NCBI RefSeq assembly: GCF_003325755.1
Contig: NZ_QORI02000005.1
Span: 124,001 to 188,000 of the forward strand
Reading direction: 5' to 3'
DNA from: Pseudomonas sp. SST3
GTDB taxonomy: Bacteria > Pseudomonadota > Gammaproteobacteria > Pseudomonadales > Pseudomonadaceae
Length of the DNA stretch: 64,000 nt
Made by a program: the position numbers and the translations under genes. Shown here one piece after another: positions 8,904-17,610 of the stretch. How positions within the stretch are numbered: position 1 is the first letter of the stretch; every line of letters begins with the position of its first letter. The notes beneath the pieces are model-generated. The model saw only the letters and a list, made by a program, of their open reading frames with translations. It was not told the DNA's origin and ran no database searches.

Positions 8904-11045
8904 ATGGCGCGGGCACAAGCCAAATCCCAGCCTCGCACCCGCACCCTGTTGGTGGTCGATGATCGCGAGGCGAATCTGGTAGCGATGGAAGCTCTGTTAG
9001 GCGATGGCGACTGGCAGGTGCATACGGTCAATTCCGGGGAGGCGGCGCTGCAGGCGCTGCTTGATCTGGATGTGGAGCTGGTGCTGCTAGACGTGCAGAT
9101 GCCAGGCATGGATGGCTTCGAGGTCGCGCGCCTGATGCGCGGTAGCCCCCACACGCGCTACACCCCGATCATATTCGTCTCGGCCATCGCGCATACACGG
9201 GAGTCGGTGTTGCGCGGTTACGCGACGGGGGCGGTCGACTTCATCCTGAAGCCCTTCGACCCGCAGGTGCTCAAGCACAAGATCAACACTCTGCTCAGCC
9301 ACGAGCACAACCGGCGCGATCTGCAGCTACTCACGCAACAGCTTGACAGTGCACGAGCGTTCAATGCCTCGGTGCTGAACAACGCCGCCGAGGGCATCTT
9401 GGTGGTGGGCGAGGATGGCTATATCAGCTTCGCCAATCCGGCGATCGCGCAGATGCTGCATACCAGCATCGATGCCCTGCAGGGCACGGCTCTGGTCGAT
9501 CATCTCGCCGCGCCGCAGATGCCCGAGGCTTGGCGCGACACTGACTTCTACAAGCAATGGCGTAGTGGCAGTACATTCCGTCTGCACGAAGCGCAGCTAT
9601 ACACCGCCAATGGCGGCACGCTGCCGGTGGCCTTGTCCTCTTCGCCACTGCCTCGACACCAGCGATCGATGGTGGTCATCGCGCTGGATATGTCGGTGGT
9701 GCGCAATCTGCACACGCAGCTGGAAACCCAGGCGGTCACCGATTCGCTGACCGGGCTGCTGAATCGCCGAGGCTTTCATCAGGCGCTGGACTCGGCTTTG
9801 GCGCGGGTCGACCGGAACGGCAAGCGCATGGCCATCCTGTATATCGACCTCGACGGGTTCAAGCGCATCAACGATTCGCTGGGGCACGATGCGGGCGACG
9901 AGATTCTATGCCGTGTGGCGCGGGTTCTGGAAACCTGTATGCGTCCCTACGACATCATCGCGCGCATGGGGGGGGACGAGTTCACCGCGTTGCTGGATTC
10001 CCTGGAGCATCCTGAGGACGCCGCCAAGGTGGCGGAAAAGCTCATCGAGCTGATCTCGGTTCGGCATACCATCGAGGGAACCGATGTCACCCTCGGTGCC
10101 AGCATCGGTATCGCGCACTTCCCGGATTGCGGCCAGAGCGTTGAAGAGTTGCTGCGCTCAGCGGACATGGCGATGTATGAAGCCAAACGCAACGGCCGGC
10201 AACAATATCGTTTCTTCTCCAGTGAAATGAACGGGCGTGCCCACGCACGCCTGATGATGGAGGAGAACCTGCGCAATACTATCGAGCGCAACGGTTTCGC
10301 CCTGGCTTATCAGCCGCAGGTAGTACTTGAAACAGGCGAATTGCGAGGGTTCGAGGCCTTGCTGCGTTGGGATTACGCCGGTAGTGGCGAGGTCGAGCCC
10401 AACGTGTTTATTCCGCTGCTGGAGGAAACCCGGCTGATCGAGCGTGTTGGCGAATGGGCGCTACGCGAAGGGCTGGCGCAATGTCTCGACTGGCGCGAGC
10501 GATTCGGTGACAAGCTGGTGCTGAGTTTCAACGTCAGTCCCGTGCAGTTCAGCCGGTCCGGACTGATAGACGAGCTGCGCCGTCTGCTCGACGAGTACCA
10601 GCTCGATCCTCGCCAGCTCGAACTGGAGGTGACAGAAGGTGCGCTGATGCAAGACCTCGAGCAGAGCTGCGACAAGCTCCGGCAGCTGCGGGAACTGGGC
10701 GTGAGAGTGGCGGTGGACGACTTCGGCACGGGCTATTCATCGCTGGCCTACTTGCGCCATTTCGATCTGGATACGCTGAAAATCGACCGGTTGTTCATCG
10801 CCAACATGCTCGAATCGCCCCGTGATGCCGCGGTCGTCAGCACCATCATCGACCTGGGGCGCAACCTTGGGCTTGAAGTCATTGCCGAGGGGGTCGAAAC
10901 CCTCGCCCAGCGCGATTGGCTGATTGCCCACGATTGCCAAGTGATGCAGGGTTTTCTAGTGGCACCGGGGCTGGCGGTCGAGGATGCCTTGGCGTTTCCG
11001 CGGACAATCGACTGGCAGCAGCTGAATCATCAAACGGTCGGCTAG
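8904..11045 (+). CDS. Response regulator with PAS, GGDEF and EAL domains
   Basis: Cyclic-di-GMP regulator, 713 residues. A receiver (about 13-130) carries phospho-acceptor Asp63 in LLDVQMPG; a PAS domain follows at about 150-275. The GGDEF domain keeps the intact active site GGDEF at 356-360 and an inhibitory-site motif RPYD exactly five residues before R-M-GGDEF, as in feedback-inhibited cyclases. The EAL domain starts with intact EAL at 484-486 and keeps NVSPVQF, the EVTEG glutamate, DDFGTGYSS, LKIDR and AEGVET, so both synthesis and hydrolysis look possible. ATG 8904 follows GGGGAG (8890-8895). The gene sits 97 bases after the CHASE hybrid kinase, so a phosphorelay from that kinase to Asp63 is likely but inferred. 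Its stop overlaps the stop of the convergent acyltransferase by four bases. Confidence 0.92.
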   Translation: MARAQAKSQPRTRTLLVVDDREANLVAMEALLGDGDWQVHTVNSGEAALQALLDLDVELVLLDVQMPGMDGFEVARLMRGSPHTRYTPIIFVSAIAHTRESVLRGYATGAVDFILKPFDPQVLKHKINTLLSHEHNRRDLQLLTQQLDSARAFNASVLNNAAEGILVVGEDGYISFANPAIAQMLHTSIDALQGTALVDHLAAPQMPEAWRDTDFYKQWRSGSTFRLHEAQLYTANGGTLPVALSSSPLPRHQRSMVVIALDMSVVRNLHTQLETQAVTDSLTGLLNRRGFHQALDSALARVDRNGKRMAILYIDLDGFKRINDSLGHDAGDEILCRVARVLETCMRPYDIIARMGGDEFTALLDSLEHPEDAAKVAEKLIELISVRHTIEGTDVTLGASIGIAHFPDCGQSVEELLRSADMAMYEAKRNGRQQYRFFSSEMNGRAHARLMMEENLRNTIERNGFALAYQPQVVLETGELRGFEALLRWDYAGSGEVEPNVFIPLLEETRLIERVGEWALREGLAQCLDWRERFGDKLVLSFNVSPVQFSRSGLIDELRRLLDEYQLDPRQLELEVTEGALMQDLEQSCDKLRQLRELGVRVAVDDFGTGYSSLAYLRHFDLDTLKIDRLFIANMLESPRDAAVVSTIIDLGRNLGLEVIAEGVETLAQRDWLIAHDCQVMQGFLVAPGLAVEDALAFPRTIDWQQLNHQTVG

Positions 11046-11980
11046 CGCCGACCGCTCCCGTCAGCGGCGCGTCGGTGATTCGGCGGATACTGGCGATGCA
11101 ACGCCTCGAGTTGCGCGTCCTTATCGCTCCAGAGCTCGTTGACCCACTCTTGGAAGCTCAGTCGATAGCGCTCGTCCTGGTCGTAGCTGCGATGCAGGAA
11201 CTCGGCGGGGATCGGCTGCGAGTCGATCCGCATCACCACGCGGCCGATCCGGCCACAGAGCAGATCCCAGAAGCTCGGATTACCGTCCGGGTAGTGAATG
11301 GTGATGTTTATCAGTGCCGTCAGTTGCTCGCCCATCGCATCGATCACGAAAGCGATGCCACCGGCTCTGGGTTTGAGCAAGTAACGATAGGGCGAGGTCT
11401 GCTCGGTGTGCTTGTCTTCCGTGAAGCGTGTGCCTTCGAGAAAGTTGAACACCGACACCGGGTTGGTCCGATAGCGCTCGCAAGCCTTGCGAGTGGTCGC
11501 CAGGTCCTCGCCACGCTTCTCTGGATATTTGGTCAGATATTCCTTGCTGAAGCGCTTCATGAACGGAAATTCCAGCGCCCACCAGCATAAGCCGATGACC
11601 GGAACCCAGATCAGCTCCTGCTTGAGGAAGAACTTCAGAATCGGCATGCGCCGGTTCAGCTGATACTGCAGCATCAGGATATCGGCCCAGCTTTGGTGGT
11701 TGCTGGTGACCAGATAGGAATGCTGCATGTCGACCTTCTCCAGGCCCTGCACATCCCATTGCGTACGCCGCACCTGGTTCATCCAGAAACCATTGACGGC
11801 CATCCAGGATTCGGCAATCCAATGCATACCGAAGCGCAGCGCGCGCTGTATCCGGGGAATCGGCAGGGCGAGCTTGAGCAGCGAGAGACCGAAAAGCGGC
11901 CAGCACCAGAATAGTGTGTTCAGCGCCAGGGTCAGGCCGGCGAGGATGCCCCGCAGTGGGGCTGGAAGGACGCTCAGCAT
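11042..11980 (-). CDS. PlsC-like acyltransferase, YihG family
   Basis: Membrane-associated acyltransferase of the lysophosphatidic-acid acyltransferase superfamily, 312 residues, close in length and pattern to E. coli YihG. An N-terminal hydrophobic helix (about residues 10-38) anchors it. The catalytic NHQSWAD block (HX4D) lies near residue 93 and the substrate-binding FLEGTRF near 180, and a C-terminal extension is rich in basic and acidic residues. The usual role of this family is 2-acylation of lysophospholipid; YihG is also linked to motility in E. coli. It is transcribed away from pta, with a GC-rich hairpin in the 126-base gap. Confidence 0.85.
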   Translation of the reverse strand: MLSVLPAPLRGILAGLTLALNTLFWCWPLFGLSLLKLALPIPRIQRALRFGMHWIAESWMAVNGFWMNQVRRTQWDVQGLEKVDMQHSYLVTSNHQSWADILMLQYQLNRRMPILKFFLKQELIWVPVIGLCWWALEFPFMKRFSKEYLTKYPEKRGEDLATTRKACERYRTNPVSVFNFLEGTRFTEDKHTEQTSPYRYLLKPRAGGIAFVIDAMGEQLTALINITIHYPDGNPSFWDLLCGRIGRVVMRIDSQPIPAEFLHRSYDQDERYRLSFQEWVNELWSDKDAQLEALHRQYPPNHRRAADGSGRR

Positions 11981-12068
11981 CGATTGGCTCGTATACCCGT
12001 CAATAAAGGCGGCAAGAGTACCGATTGTGCGCTGAACTGCAAGTGATGTACTTGCGGGTTTGATGTCC

Positions 12069-12102
12069 CGACATGCCCGGCCTCGGCGGGCCGGGCGTGT
12101 CG
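12069..12102 (-). terminator. GC-rich hairpin downstream of pta
   Basis: A 14-bp stem, left arm beginning CGACATGCCCGGCC at 12069 and right arm GGCCGGGCGTGTCG ending at 12102, with one G-T pair and a 6-base loop. It lies just beyond the pta stop codon and probably ends the ackA-pta transcript, although no clear T run follows on the minus strand. Confidence 0.5.
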
Positions 12103-12106
12103 TGTA

Positions 12107-14203
12107 TCAGACCTTTTGGCTGTCGGCCTGCAAGGCAGTGAGAGCGATGGTGAAGACGATGTCGTCCACCAATGCACCACGGGACAGATCGTTGACCGGC
12201 TTGCGCAGGCCCTGCAGCATCGGCCCAACGCTGATCACGTTGGCGCTGCGTTGCACTGCCTTATAGGTCGTGTTGCCGGTGTTCAGATCGGGGAAGATGA
12301 ACACGGTCGCCTGCCCGGCCACCAGGCTGTTCGGCGCCTTCTGCTTGCCGACACTGGCGACCGAGGCGGCGTCGTATTGCAGCGGTCCATCGATTGGCAG
12401 ATGGGGTGCCCGCTCCTGGGCGATGCGCGTGGCTTCGGCGACCTTTTCCACCTCGGCGCCGCTGCCTGATGTTCCGGTGGAGTAGCTGATCATCGCCACC
12501 CGTGGGTTGACGCCCAGCGCAACGGCCGACTCGGCGCTTTGCAGTGCGATCTCCGCCAGCTCGGTGGCGCTCGGGTTGGGATTGACCGCGCAGTCGCCGT
12601 AGACGAGTACCTGATCCGGCAGCAGCATGAAGAACACCGAAGACACCAGGCTGTAGCCGGGCGCGGTCTTGATCAACTGCAGCGCCGGGCGAATGGTATT
12701 GGCGGTGGTATGCACGGCACCGGACACCAGACCGTCCACTTCGTCCAGCGCGAGCATCATGGTTCCCAGCACCACGGTGTCCTGAAGCTGTCCGCGCGCA
12801 TCTTCGGGCGTCAGACCCTTCGCTTTGCGCATCTCGCACATGGGCTCGACGTACTGGTTGATGATCAGCTCTGGATCAAGGATCTCCAGGCTGGAGGGCA
12901 GACTGATGCCTTGCTCACGGGCGACGGCCTGAACCTCGTCCGGTTTGGCCAGCAGCACGCAGCGGGCAATGCCGCGCTCCTGACAGATGGCCGCGGCGCG
13001 AATGGTGCGTGGCTCGTTGCCTTCCGGCAGCACGATACGCTTGTTTGCCCGCTGGGCGCGCTTGACCAACTGGTAACGGAACGCCGGAGGCGACAGGCGC
13101 AGTTCACTGCGCGGCACGCTGAGGCGCGTATGCAGCAGTTCGGGCTGCAGGTGCTGAGCGATGAAGTCGGTCACCTGGCTGGCGCGTTCGATGTCGTCTG
13201 CCGGCGTTTCCTTGTTCAGGGCGAACAGGTTGGTGGCCGTGTCGTAGGAGCCGGTTTGCACTGTCATCACCGGCAGGCCGCCATCGAGCGCCGCCTTGCA
13301 CAGTTCCAGGATGCGCGGATCTGGCGCGAAATCGCTGCACAACAGCAGGCCGGCGAGCTCGACGCCGTTGAGCGAAGCCAGGCTTGCCGCGAGGATGATG
13401 TCGTCGCGGTCACCGGGGGTGACCACCAGTACGCCTGGCTGAAGCAACTGCACGGTGTTGGGAACCGCACGGGCGCACAGGACGATTTTGTTGACCCGGC
13501 GGTGCTCGGCTTGGCCGGCATGAAGAACTTTGGCGTTCAGCAGCTGGGCGATATCACGGGTGCGCAGGGCGTTCAGCTCTTCGGCGTAGGGAATGGCACC
13601 AAGCAGTTGGAAGTCCGGAGTACCCAGCAGGGGAAGCTGGGCCTTGATGCGCTCGACGAAAGCAGGCACACCGTCGTCGCTCTTGACCTTGTTGAGAATC
13701 AGACCGAGCACCTTGGGATCCTTGGCACCACCGAACAGTTGCGCCTGGATCTCGATGCGCTCAGCCATGCGTCTCAGCGTATCGCTGCCCTGCGCGGCGA
13801 TCAGTATGACCTCCGCATCCAGGCTCTTGGCCAGATGGGTGTTGATTCGCGAGGTGTGGTTGAATTCCCGCGTCGGCACCATGCCCTCAACGATCACTAC
13901 GTCCTTGCCTGCGGCGACCTCCTGATAGCGGCTGACCACATCTTCCAGCAGCAGATCAAGCTCGCCATCGGCCAGTTGGCGCTCCACCTGTTCCAGCGGC
14001 AGCGGCTCGGGTGAAGCAATATTCAGCGTCTTCTCCACCAGAACGCAGGACCGCTCGAGGCCCTGGTCGAGTGGGAAGGGCTGGGCTATCGGCTTGAAAA
14101 AACCGACTTTCAGCCCCGCACGTTCGAGCGCGCGAATCAGGCCGAGGCTGATGGAATTGAGACCGCCGCCATAACCGCTAGGGGCGAGGAAGAGCGTGTG
14201 CAT
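12107..14203 (-). CDS. pta: Phosphate acetyltransferase
   Basis: Converts acetyl-CoA and phosphate to acetyl phosphate and CoA, the first step of the Pta-AckA acetate pathway. The 698-residue protein is the long form: an N-terminal P-loop-like domain (starting HTLFLAPSGYGGG, about residues 2-200), a DRTGG-like middle domain (about 215-330) and the C-terminal PTA_PTB catalytic domain from about residue 375, with motifs such as RKAKGLTPEDARG and SYSTGTSGSG. ATG 14203 follows AGGAGA. It lies 95 bases downstream of ackA on the same strand, so the two form an ackA-pta operon. Confidence 0.96.
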   Translation of the reverse strand: MHTLFLAPSGYGGGLNSISLGLIRALERAGLKVGFFKPIAQPFPLDQGLERSCVLVEKTLNIASPEPLPLEQVERQLADGELDLLLEDVVSRYQEVAAGKDVVIVEGMVPTREFNHTSRINTHLAKSLDAEVILIAAQGSDTLRRMAERIEIQAQLFGGAKDPKVLGLILNKVKSDDGVPAFVERIKAQLPLLGTPDFQLLGAIPYAEELNALRTRDIAQLLNAKVLHAGQAEHRRVNKIVLCARAVPNTVQLLQPGVLVVTPGDRDDIILAASLASLNGVELAGLLLCSDFAPDPRILELCKAALDGGLPVMTVQTGSYDTATNLFALNKETPADDIERASQVTDFIAQHLQPELLHTRLSVPRSELRLSPPAFRYQLVKRAQRANKRIVLPEGNEPRTIRAAAICQERGIARCVLLAKPDEVQAVAREQGISLPSSLEILDPELIINQYVEPMCEMRKAKGLTPEDARGQLQDTVVLGTMMLALDEVDGLVSGAVHTTANTIRPALQLIKTAPGYSLVSSVFFMLLPDQVLVYGDCAVNPNPSATELAEIALQSAESAVALGVNPRVAMISYSTGTSGSGAEVEKVAEATRIAQERAPHLPIDGPLQYDAASVASVGKQKAPNSLVAGQATVFIFPDLNTGNTTYKAVQRSANVISVGPMLQGLRKPVNDLSRGALVDDIVFTIALTALQADSQKV

Positions 14204-14298
14204 GAGGATCTCCTGTCGAGCGAAGGGCGATGGCGTTGGCGAAATCCGACGCCATCACGACGTCGGATTGTGCGTTGCGTAAACGGGGCGGGGTGTTG

Positions 14299-15486
14299 TC
14301 AGGCGTCAAGCAAAGCCAGCGTATCCAGTGCGATCTGCCGCTCTTCATTGGTTGGCACGACCAGGACACGAGGGCTGCCTGCCGCCTGGATTTCCCCACC
14401 GACGCCGCGGGTGCAGCGTGCGTTGGCTTCTTCGTCGAGCTCGAATCGGAATAACTTCAGGTGCTCCAGCGTGCGGCTGCGGACCGCTACTGAGTTCTCG
14501 CCGATGCCGCCGGTAAAGATCAGACCGTCGAGCTTCGGCAGGGCGCAGGCCATTCCAGCCAGCGATTTTGCCAGGCGATAGCAGAACACCTCGAAGGCCA
14601 GATTGGCGCCCGGATGGCCAGCAACGCGTGCCTCGTAGAGGGTACGCATGTCGTTGGACAGCCCTGACAGCCCCTTCAGGCCGCTGTCGTGGTTGAGGAC
14701 CCGGTCGATCTGCTCAAGGCTCCAGCCCAGGGTTCGGTTGAGGTAGCTGTGCAGGTTAGGGTCGACATCGCCGCTGCGCGTGCCCATTACCAGGCCTTCC
14801 AGCGGGGTGAGGCCCATGCTGGTGTCCCGGCTTTCTCCATTGACGATGGCGCAGGTCGAGCAGCCATTGCCCAGATGCGCAGTCAGCCAGCAGCTGTCAT
14901 CCACTGCAAGACCGGTCATTTCGGCGGCGCGCCGGCTTACATAGTTATGGCTGGTGCCGTGGAAGCCGTAGCGGCGGACGCTGTGCTCCTTGTAGAGGAA
15001 CTCTGGCACGGCGTAGCGGAATGCATGTTCGGGCATTGTCTGGTGGAAAGCCGTGTCGAACACGCTCACCTGCGGCAGGCCGGGGAACAGGGCGATGGCG
15101 GCATCGATGCCGACCAGATTGGCAGGGTTGTGCAACGGTGCCAGCTGCGCACTGTCGCGAATCGCCTTGAGTACATCCTCGTCGATCAGGCTGGAACCGG
15201 TGAAATGCTCGCCGCCATGGACCACCCGGTGGCCGATACCGTCGAGTTTGCCGCCTGCGGCTTCTTGTGCGAGAGGGAGCAAGCGCTCCAGCGCGGCGCG
15301 ATGATCGGCGCCGGGCATATCCAGGCTTTGTTTGGCGTCGCCTAGTTGCCAATGCAGTACGGCTTCAGGACTGCCCAGACGTTCGGCCAGGCCTTGCAGT
15401 GGGAAGGCTGCTTGCGTTTCGTTGACCAGGGCGAATTTGATCGACGAACTGCCGCAGTTAATCACCAGGATGTTTCGAGCCGACAT
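14299..15486 (-). CDS. ackA: Acetate kinase
   Basis: Interconverts acetyl phosphate plus ADP with acetate plus ATP. The 395-residue protein has the ASKHA-fold signatures: [16 protein letters not shown] at the N-terminus, the phosphate-binding stretch around [10 protein letters not shown] near residue 205, and TGGIGENS near 325. ATG 15486 follows a GAGGAGC ribosome site. It is first in the operon with pta. The 237-base gap to the divergent slyD must hold both promoters; I did not find a convincing Anr/FNR box there. Confidence 0.96.
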   Translation of the reverse strand: MSARNILVINCGSSSIKFALVNETQAAFPLQGLAERLGSPEAVLHWQLGDAKQSLDMPGADHRAALERLLPLAQEAAGGKLDGIGHRVVHGGEHFTGSSLIDEDVLKAIRDSAQLAPLHNPANLVGIDAAIALFPGLPQVSVFDTAFHQTMPEHAFRYAVPEFLYKEHSVRRYGFHGTSHNYVSRRAAEMTGLAVDDSCWLTAHLGNGCSTCAIVNGESRDTSMGLTPLEGLVMGTRSGDVDPNLHSYLNRTLGWSLEQIDRVLNHDSGLKGLSGLSNDMRTLYEARVAGHPGANLAFEVFCYRLAKSLAGMACALPKLDGLIFTGGIGENSVAVRSRTLEHLKLFRFELDEEANARCTRGVGGEIQAAGSPRVLVVPTNEERQIALDTLALLDA

Positions 15487-15723
15487 CGGTGCTCCTCGGG
15501 ACGCTAGATATTATTGGAATACAGCACTGGATTGCGCTCCGGATTCTGGCATAGGCCATAGAGAACCGATGTTCTCCAAAGGTTGTACATGGCACCGTCC
15601 CAGGCAGAGGTTACGGAAGTTCGTCATGTCCGAGGTTGACCCCGTTTATCTGGGCTCGGTTCGCAATCGGCGGAGCTCGCGGTTAAACTTTGGCATCACA
15701 TTCCCCAGCAAAGGTTTTGCCTC

Positions 15724-16209
15724 ATGCAAATTGCCGCGAACAAGGCTGTGTCAATCGACTACACACTCACCAACGACGCCGGTGAGGTGATCGACAGCTC
15801 GGCCGGCGGCGCGCCGCTGGTCTACCTGCACGGTGCAGGCAACATCATCGCCGGGTTGGAAAAGGCCCTGGAAGGCAAGCAGGGCGGTGATGAAGTGAAG
15901 GTTGCCATCGAGCCCCAGGATGCCTACGGCGAGTACAGCCCGGAGCTGGTCGCTACCCTCAATCGCGCCATGTTCGAGGGCGTCGACGAGCTGGAAGTCG
16001 GTATGCAGTTCCATGCGTCCGGTCCGGACGGTGGTATGCAGATCGTCACCATCCGTGACGTTGAAGGTGATGACGTGATTGTCGACGGCAACCATCCGCT
16101 GGCCGGCCAGCGTCTGAACTTCGAGGTCAAGATCGTCGACGTACGTGATGCCAGCGAAGAAGAGGTCGCTCATGGCCACGTCCACGGCGAAGGTGGCCAC
16201 CAGCACTGA
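15724..16209 (+). CDS. slyD: FKBP-type peptidyl-prolyl isomerase, SlyD family
   Basis: Cytoplasmic prolyl isomerase/chaperone. The 161 residues begin with the FKBP strand (KAVSIDYTLTNDAGEVIDSS), have the LIEGLE-type segment NIIAGLEKALEGKQGGD, an inserted flap domain at about 75-125, and a C-terminal His-rich tail (HGHVHGEGGHQH) suited to nickel or other metal binding, shorter than in E. coli SlyD. ATG 15724 is preceded by AAAGG at 15710-15714. A strong terminator follows, so it is probably transcribed alone. Confidence 0.93.
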   Translation: MQIAANKAVSIDYTLTNDAGEVIDSSAGGAPLVYLHGAGNIIAGLEKALEGKQGGDEVKVAIEPQDAYGEYSPELVATLNRAMFEGVDELEVGMQFHASGPDGGMQIVTIRDVEGDDVIVDGNHPLAGQRLNFEVKIVDVRDASEEEVAHGHVHGEGGHQH

Positions 16210-16262
16210 TCCGCTCGCCGCAAGGCGGGTGGCAAGGCTCGATCGAGATGATCGGCCGATGG

Positions 16263-16293
16263 AAGCGCTTCGGTAATACCGGAGCGCTTTTTT
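16263..16293 (+). terminator. Rho-independent terminator after slyD
   Basis: Twelve-bp stem between AAGCGCTTCGGT (16263-16274) and ACCGGAGCGCTT (16278-16289), one G-U pair, three-base loop, followed by a six-T run (16288-16293). It lies 54 bases after the slyD stop. Confidence 0.9.
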
Positions 16294-16312
16294 ACCCTCT
16301 GGAGAAGAGAGA

Positions 16313-16795
16313 ATGAGCGCGTTCCACGAGTTGGTTCTACCCGGCCTCGCTGGCCAGGAGCTGCCCCTTGCGGCGCTGAAAAATCAGCTGACGCTGGTGG
16401 TCAATGTGGCGTCTGAATGCGGGTTGACCCCTCAGTATGCGGGCCTGCAAACACTGCATCAGCGTTATCAGGATCGTGGTTTCGGAGTGCTTGGCATTCC
16501 ATGCAATCAGTTCGCCGCGCAGGAGCCCGGCAGCGACGCGGAGATTCTGCAGTTCTGCAACGAGAACTATGGCATCAGCTTTCCGCTGAGCGGCAAGCTC
16601 GAGGTCAACGGCCCGCAACGTCATCCGCTGTACCGTCTGTTGGCAGGCGAGGGCGCTGACTTTCCTGGCGACATCACCTGGAACTTCGAGAAGTTTCTTG
16701 TCGACAAGGACGGTCGCGTGCTGGCGCGCTTTTCGCCTCGGACTGCTCCGGATGATCCGGCGTTGATCCAGGCGATCGAAAGCGCACTCGCCTGA
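16313..16795 (+). CDS. Glutathione peroxidase family protein (Cys type)
   Basis: Thiol peroxidase that reduces hydrogen peroxide or lipid hydroperoxides using glutathione or thioredoxin. The 160 residues match the family length and keep the catalytic motifs: NVASECGLTPQY with a cysteine in place of selenocysteine, the GIPCNQF block, and WNFEKFLVD with the catalytic Trp and Asn. There is no signal peptide, so it is cytoplasmic. ATG 16313 follows GGAGAAGAGAG. The terminator just upstream suggests that it has its own promoter. E. coli BtuE is the nearest named relative. Confidence 0.92.
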   Translation: MSAFHELVLPGLAGQELPLAALKNQLTLVVNVASECGLTPQYAGLQTLHQRYQDRGFGVLGIPCNQFAAQEPGSDAEILQFCNENYGISFPLSGKLEVNGPQRHPLYRLLAGEGADFPGDITWNFEKFLVDKDGRVLARFSPRTAPDDPALIQAIESALA

Positions 16796-16810
16796 TATCC
16801 TCCTCGCGTC

Positions 16811-16834
16811 GCGCAGCGGTACTCACCGCTGCGC
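16811..16834 (+). terminator. Hairpin after the glutathione peroxidase gene
   Basis: Perfect 10-bp stem GCGCAGCGGT (16811-16820) and ACCGCTGCGC (16825-16834) with a 4-base loop, 16 bases after the stop. There is no T run, so termination strength is uncertain. Confidence 0.45.
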
Positions 16835-16928
16835 CTGCTCCCTCCTTCCTACGCACTCTGCCGCACCTGGTATCGCCGTAATCGTGGCGCAGCCATAAGC
16901 GTCATGGATGGTGCTGTTCGCACGAGAC

Positions 16929-16936
16929 GACCGGTC
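16929..16936. promoter_or_regulatory. Candidate operator of the NemR-like repressor
   Basis: The 8-bp palindrome GACCGGTC lies two bases before the first ATG of the TetR-family gene. A second inverted repeat, GCTCGG (16941-16946) and CCGAGC (16959-16964), spans the start codons. TetR-type repressors often bind such sites over their own start. Position is the main evidence. Confidence 0.3.
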
Positions 16937-16938
16937 AT

Positions 16939-17547
16939 ATGCTCGGTTTCATGAATAGCCGAGCTCGAATCGACAAGCGTGAACTGATCCTGGCCAAAGG
17001 CTCGCAGGTGATGACGCGTCGTGGTTACCACGGCACCGGTGTGCTGGAAATCGTGCAGGCCGCTGGCATTCCTAAGGGCTCCTTCTATCACTACTTCGCC
17101 AGCAAGGAAGATTTCGCCCTGCAGGCGCTGGAGCATCTTTATACGCCTCGTCTGGAGCGTTACCAGGCTGCGCTCGCCAATATCGCGCTGAGCCCACGTG
17201 AGCGAATCCTTAGTTATTACGCCGAGCTGATCGCTCATTTCGCTCGCCAGGCATGTCCGGAATATCACTGTTTCATTGGCAGCCTCAGTTTCGAGATGGC
17301 CGAGCTGTCGCAGCCGATCGGGCGTCAGGTTGAAGCCATCCTGATGCGCTCCGTCGAGGTGCTGGCTGCGTGTCTCGAGCACGCTCAGGGTGCCGGTGAA
17401 GTCGACCCGAGCACCGATTGCCAGGCGCTTGCCGAGTTCATCGGCAACGCGTGGGAGGGTGCGCTGCTGCGCATGAAAGTAGGTCGCAGTGTCGTGCCGC
17501 TCGAAATCTTCCTGACCCAGCTGGAGCGTCTTCTGACGCTTCGCTGA
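16939..17547 (+). CDS. nemR: TetR-family repressor, NemR-like
   Basis: DNA-binding repressor of 202 residues (198 if the second ATG at 16951 is used). The helix-turn-helix lies at about residues 30-52 (LEIVQAAGIPKGSFYHYFASKEDF, typical of TetR). The ligand domain carries CPEYHC: counted from the ATG at 16951 the second cysteine is residue 107, at the place of the redox/electrophile-sensing Cys106 of E. coli NemR. The next gene is an old-yellow-enzyme reductase, the same pairing as nemR-nemA, which supports the name. By analogy it should release DNA when the cysteine is modified by electrophiles such as quinones or hypochlorite. Neither start has a good ribosome site. Confidence 0.8.
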   Translation: MLGFMNSRARIDKRELILAKGSQVMTRRGYHGTGVLEIVQAAGIPKGSFYHYFASKEDFALQALEHLYTPRLERYQAALANIALSPRERILSYYAELIAHFARQACPEYHCFIGSLSFEMAELSQPIGRQVEAILMRSVEVLAACLEHAQGAGEVDPSTDCQALAEFIGNAWEGALLRMKVGRSVVPLEIFLTQLERLLTLR

Positions 17548-17610
17548 TTTTTTGTGGCGGGCGGTGAGATGACCGGACGCTTTAAACTCGCGATCAATAA
17601 GGAGACAACC

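Noticed and set aside
12539..14014. 491-codon plus-strand frame
   Set aside because: Antisense to pta, with a His/Gln/Gly-rich composition typical of shadow frames.
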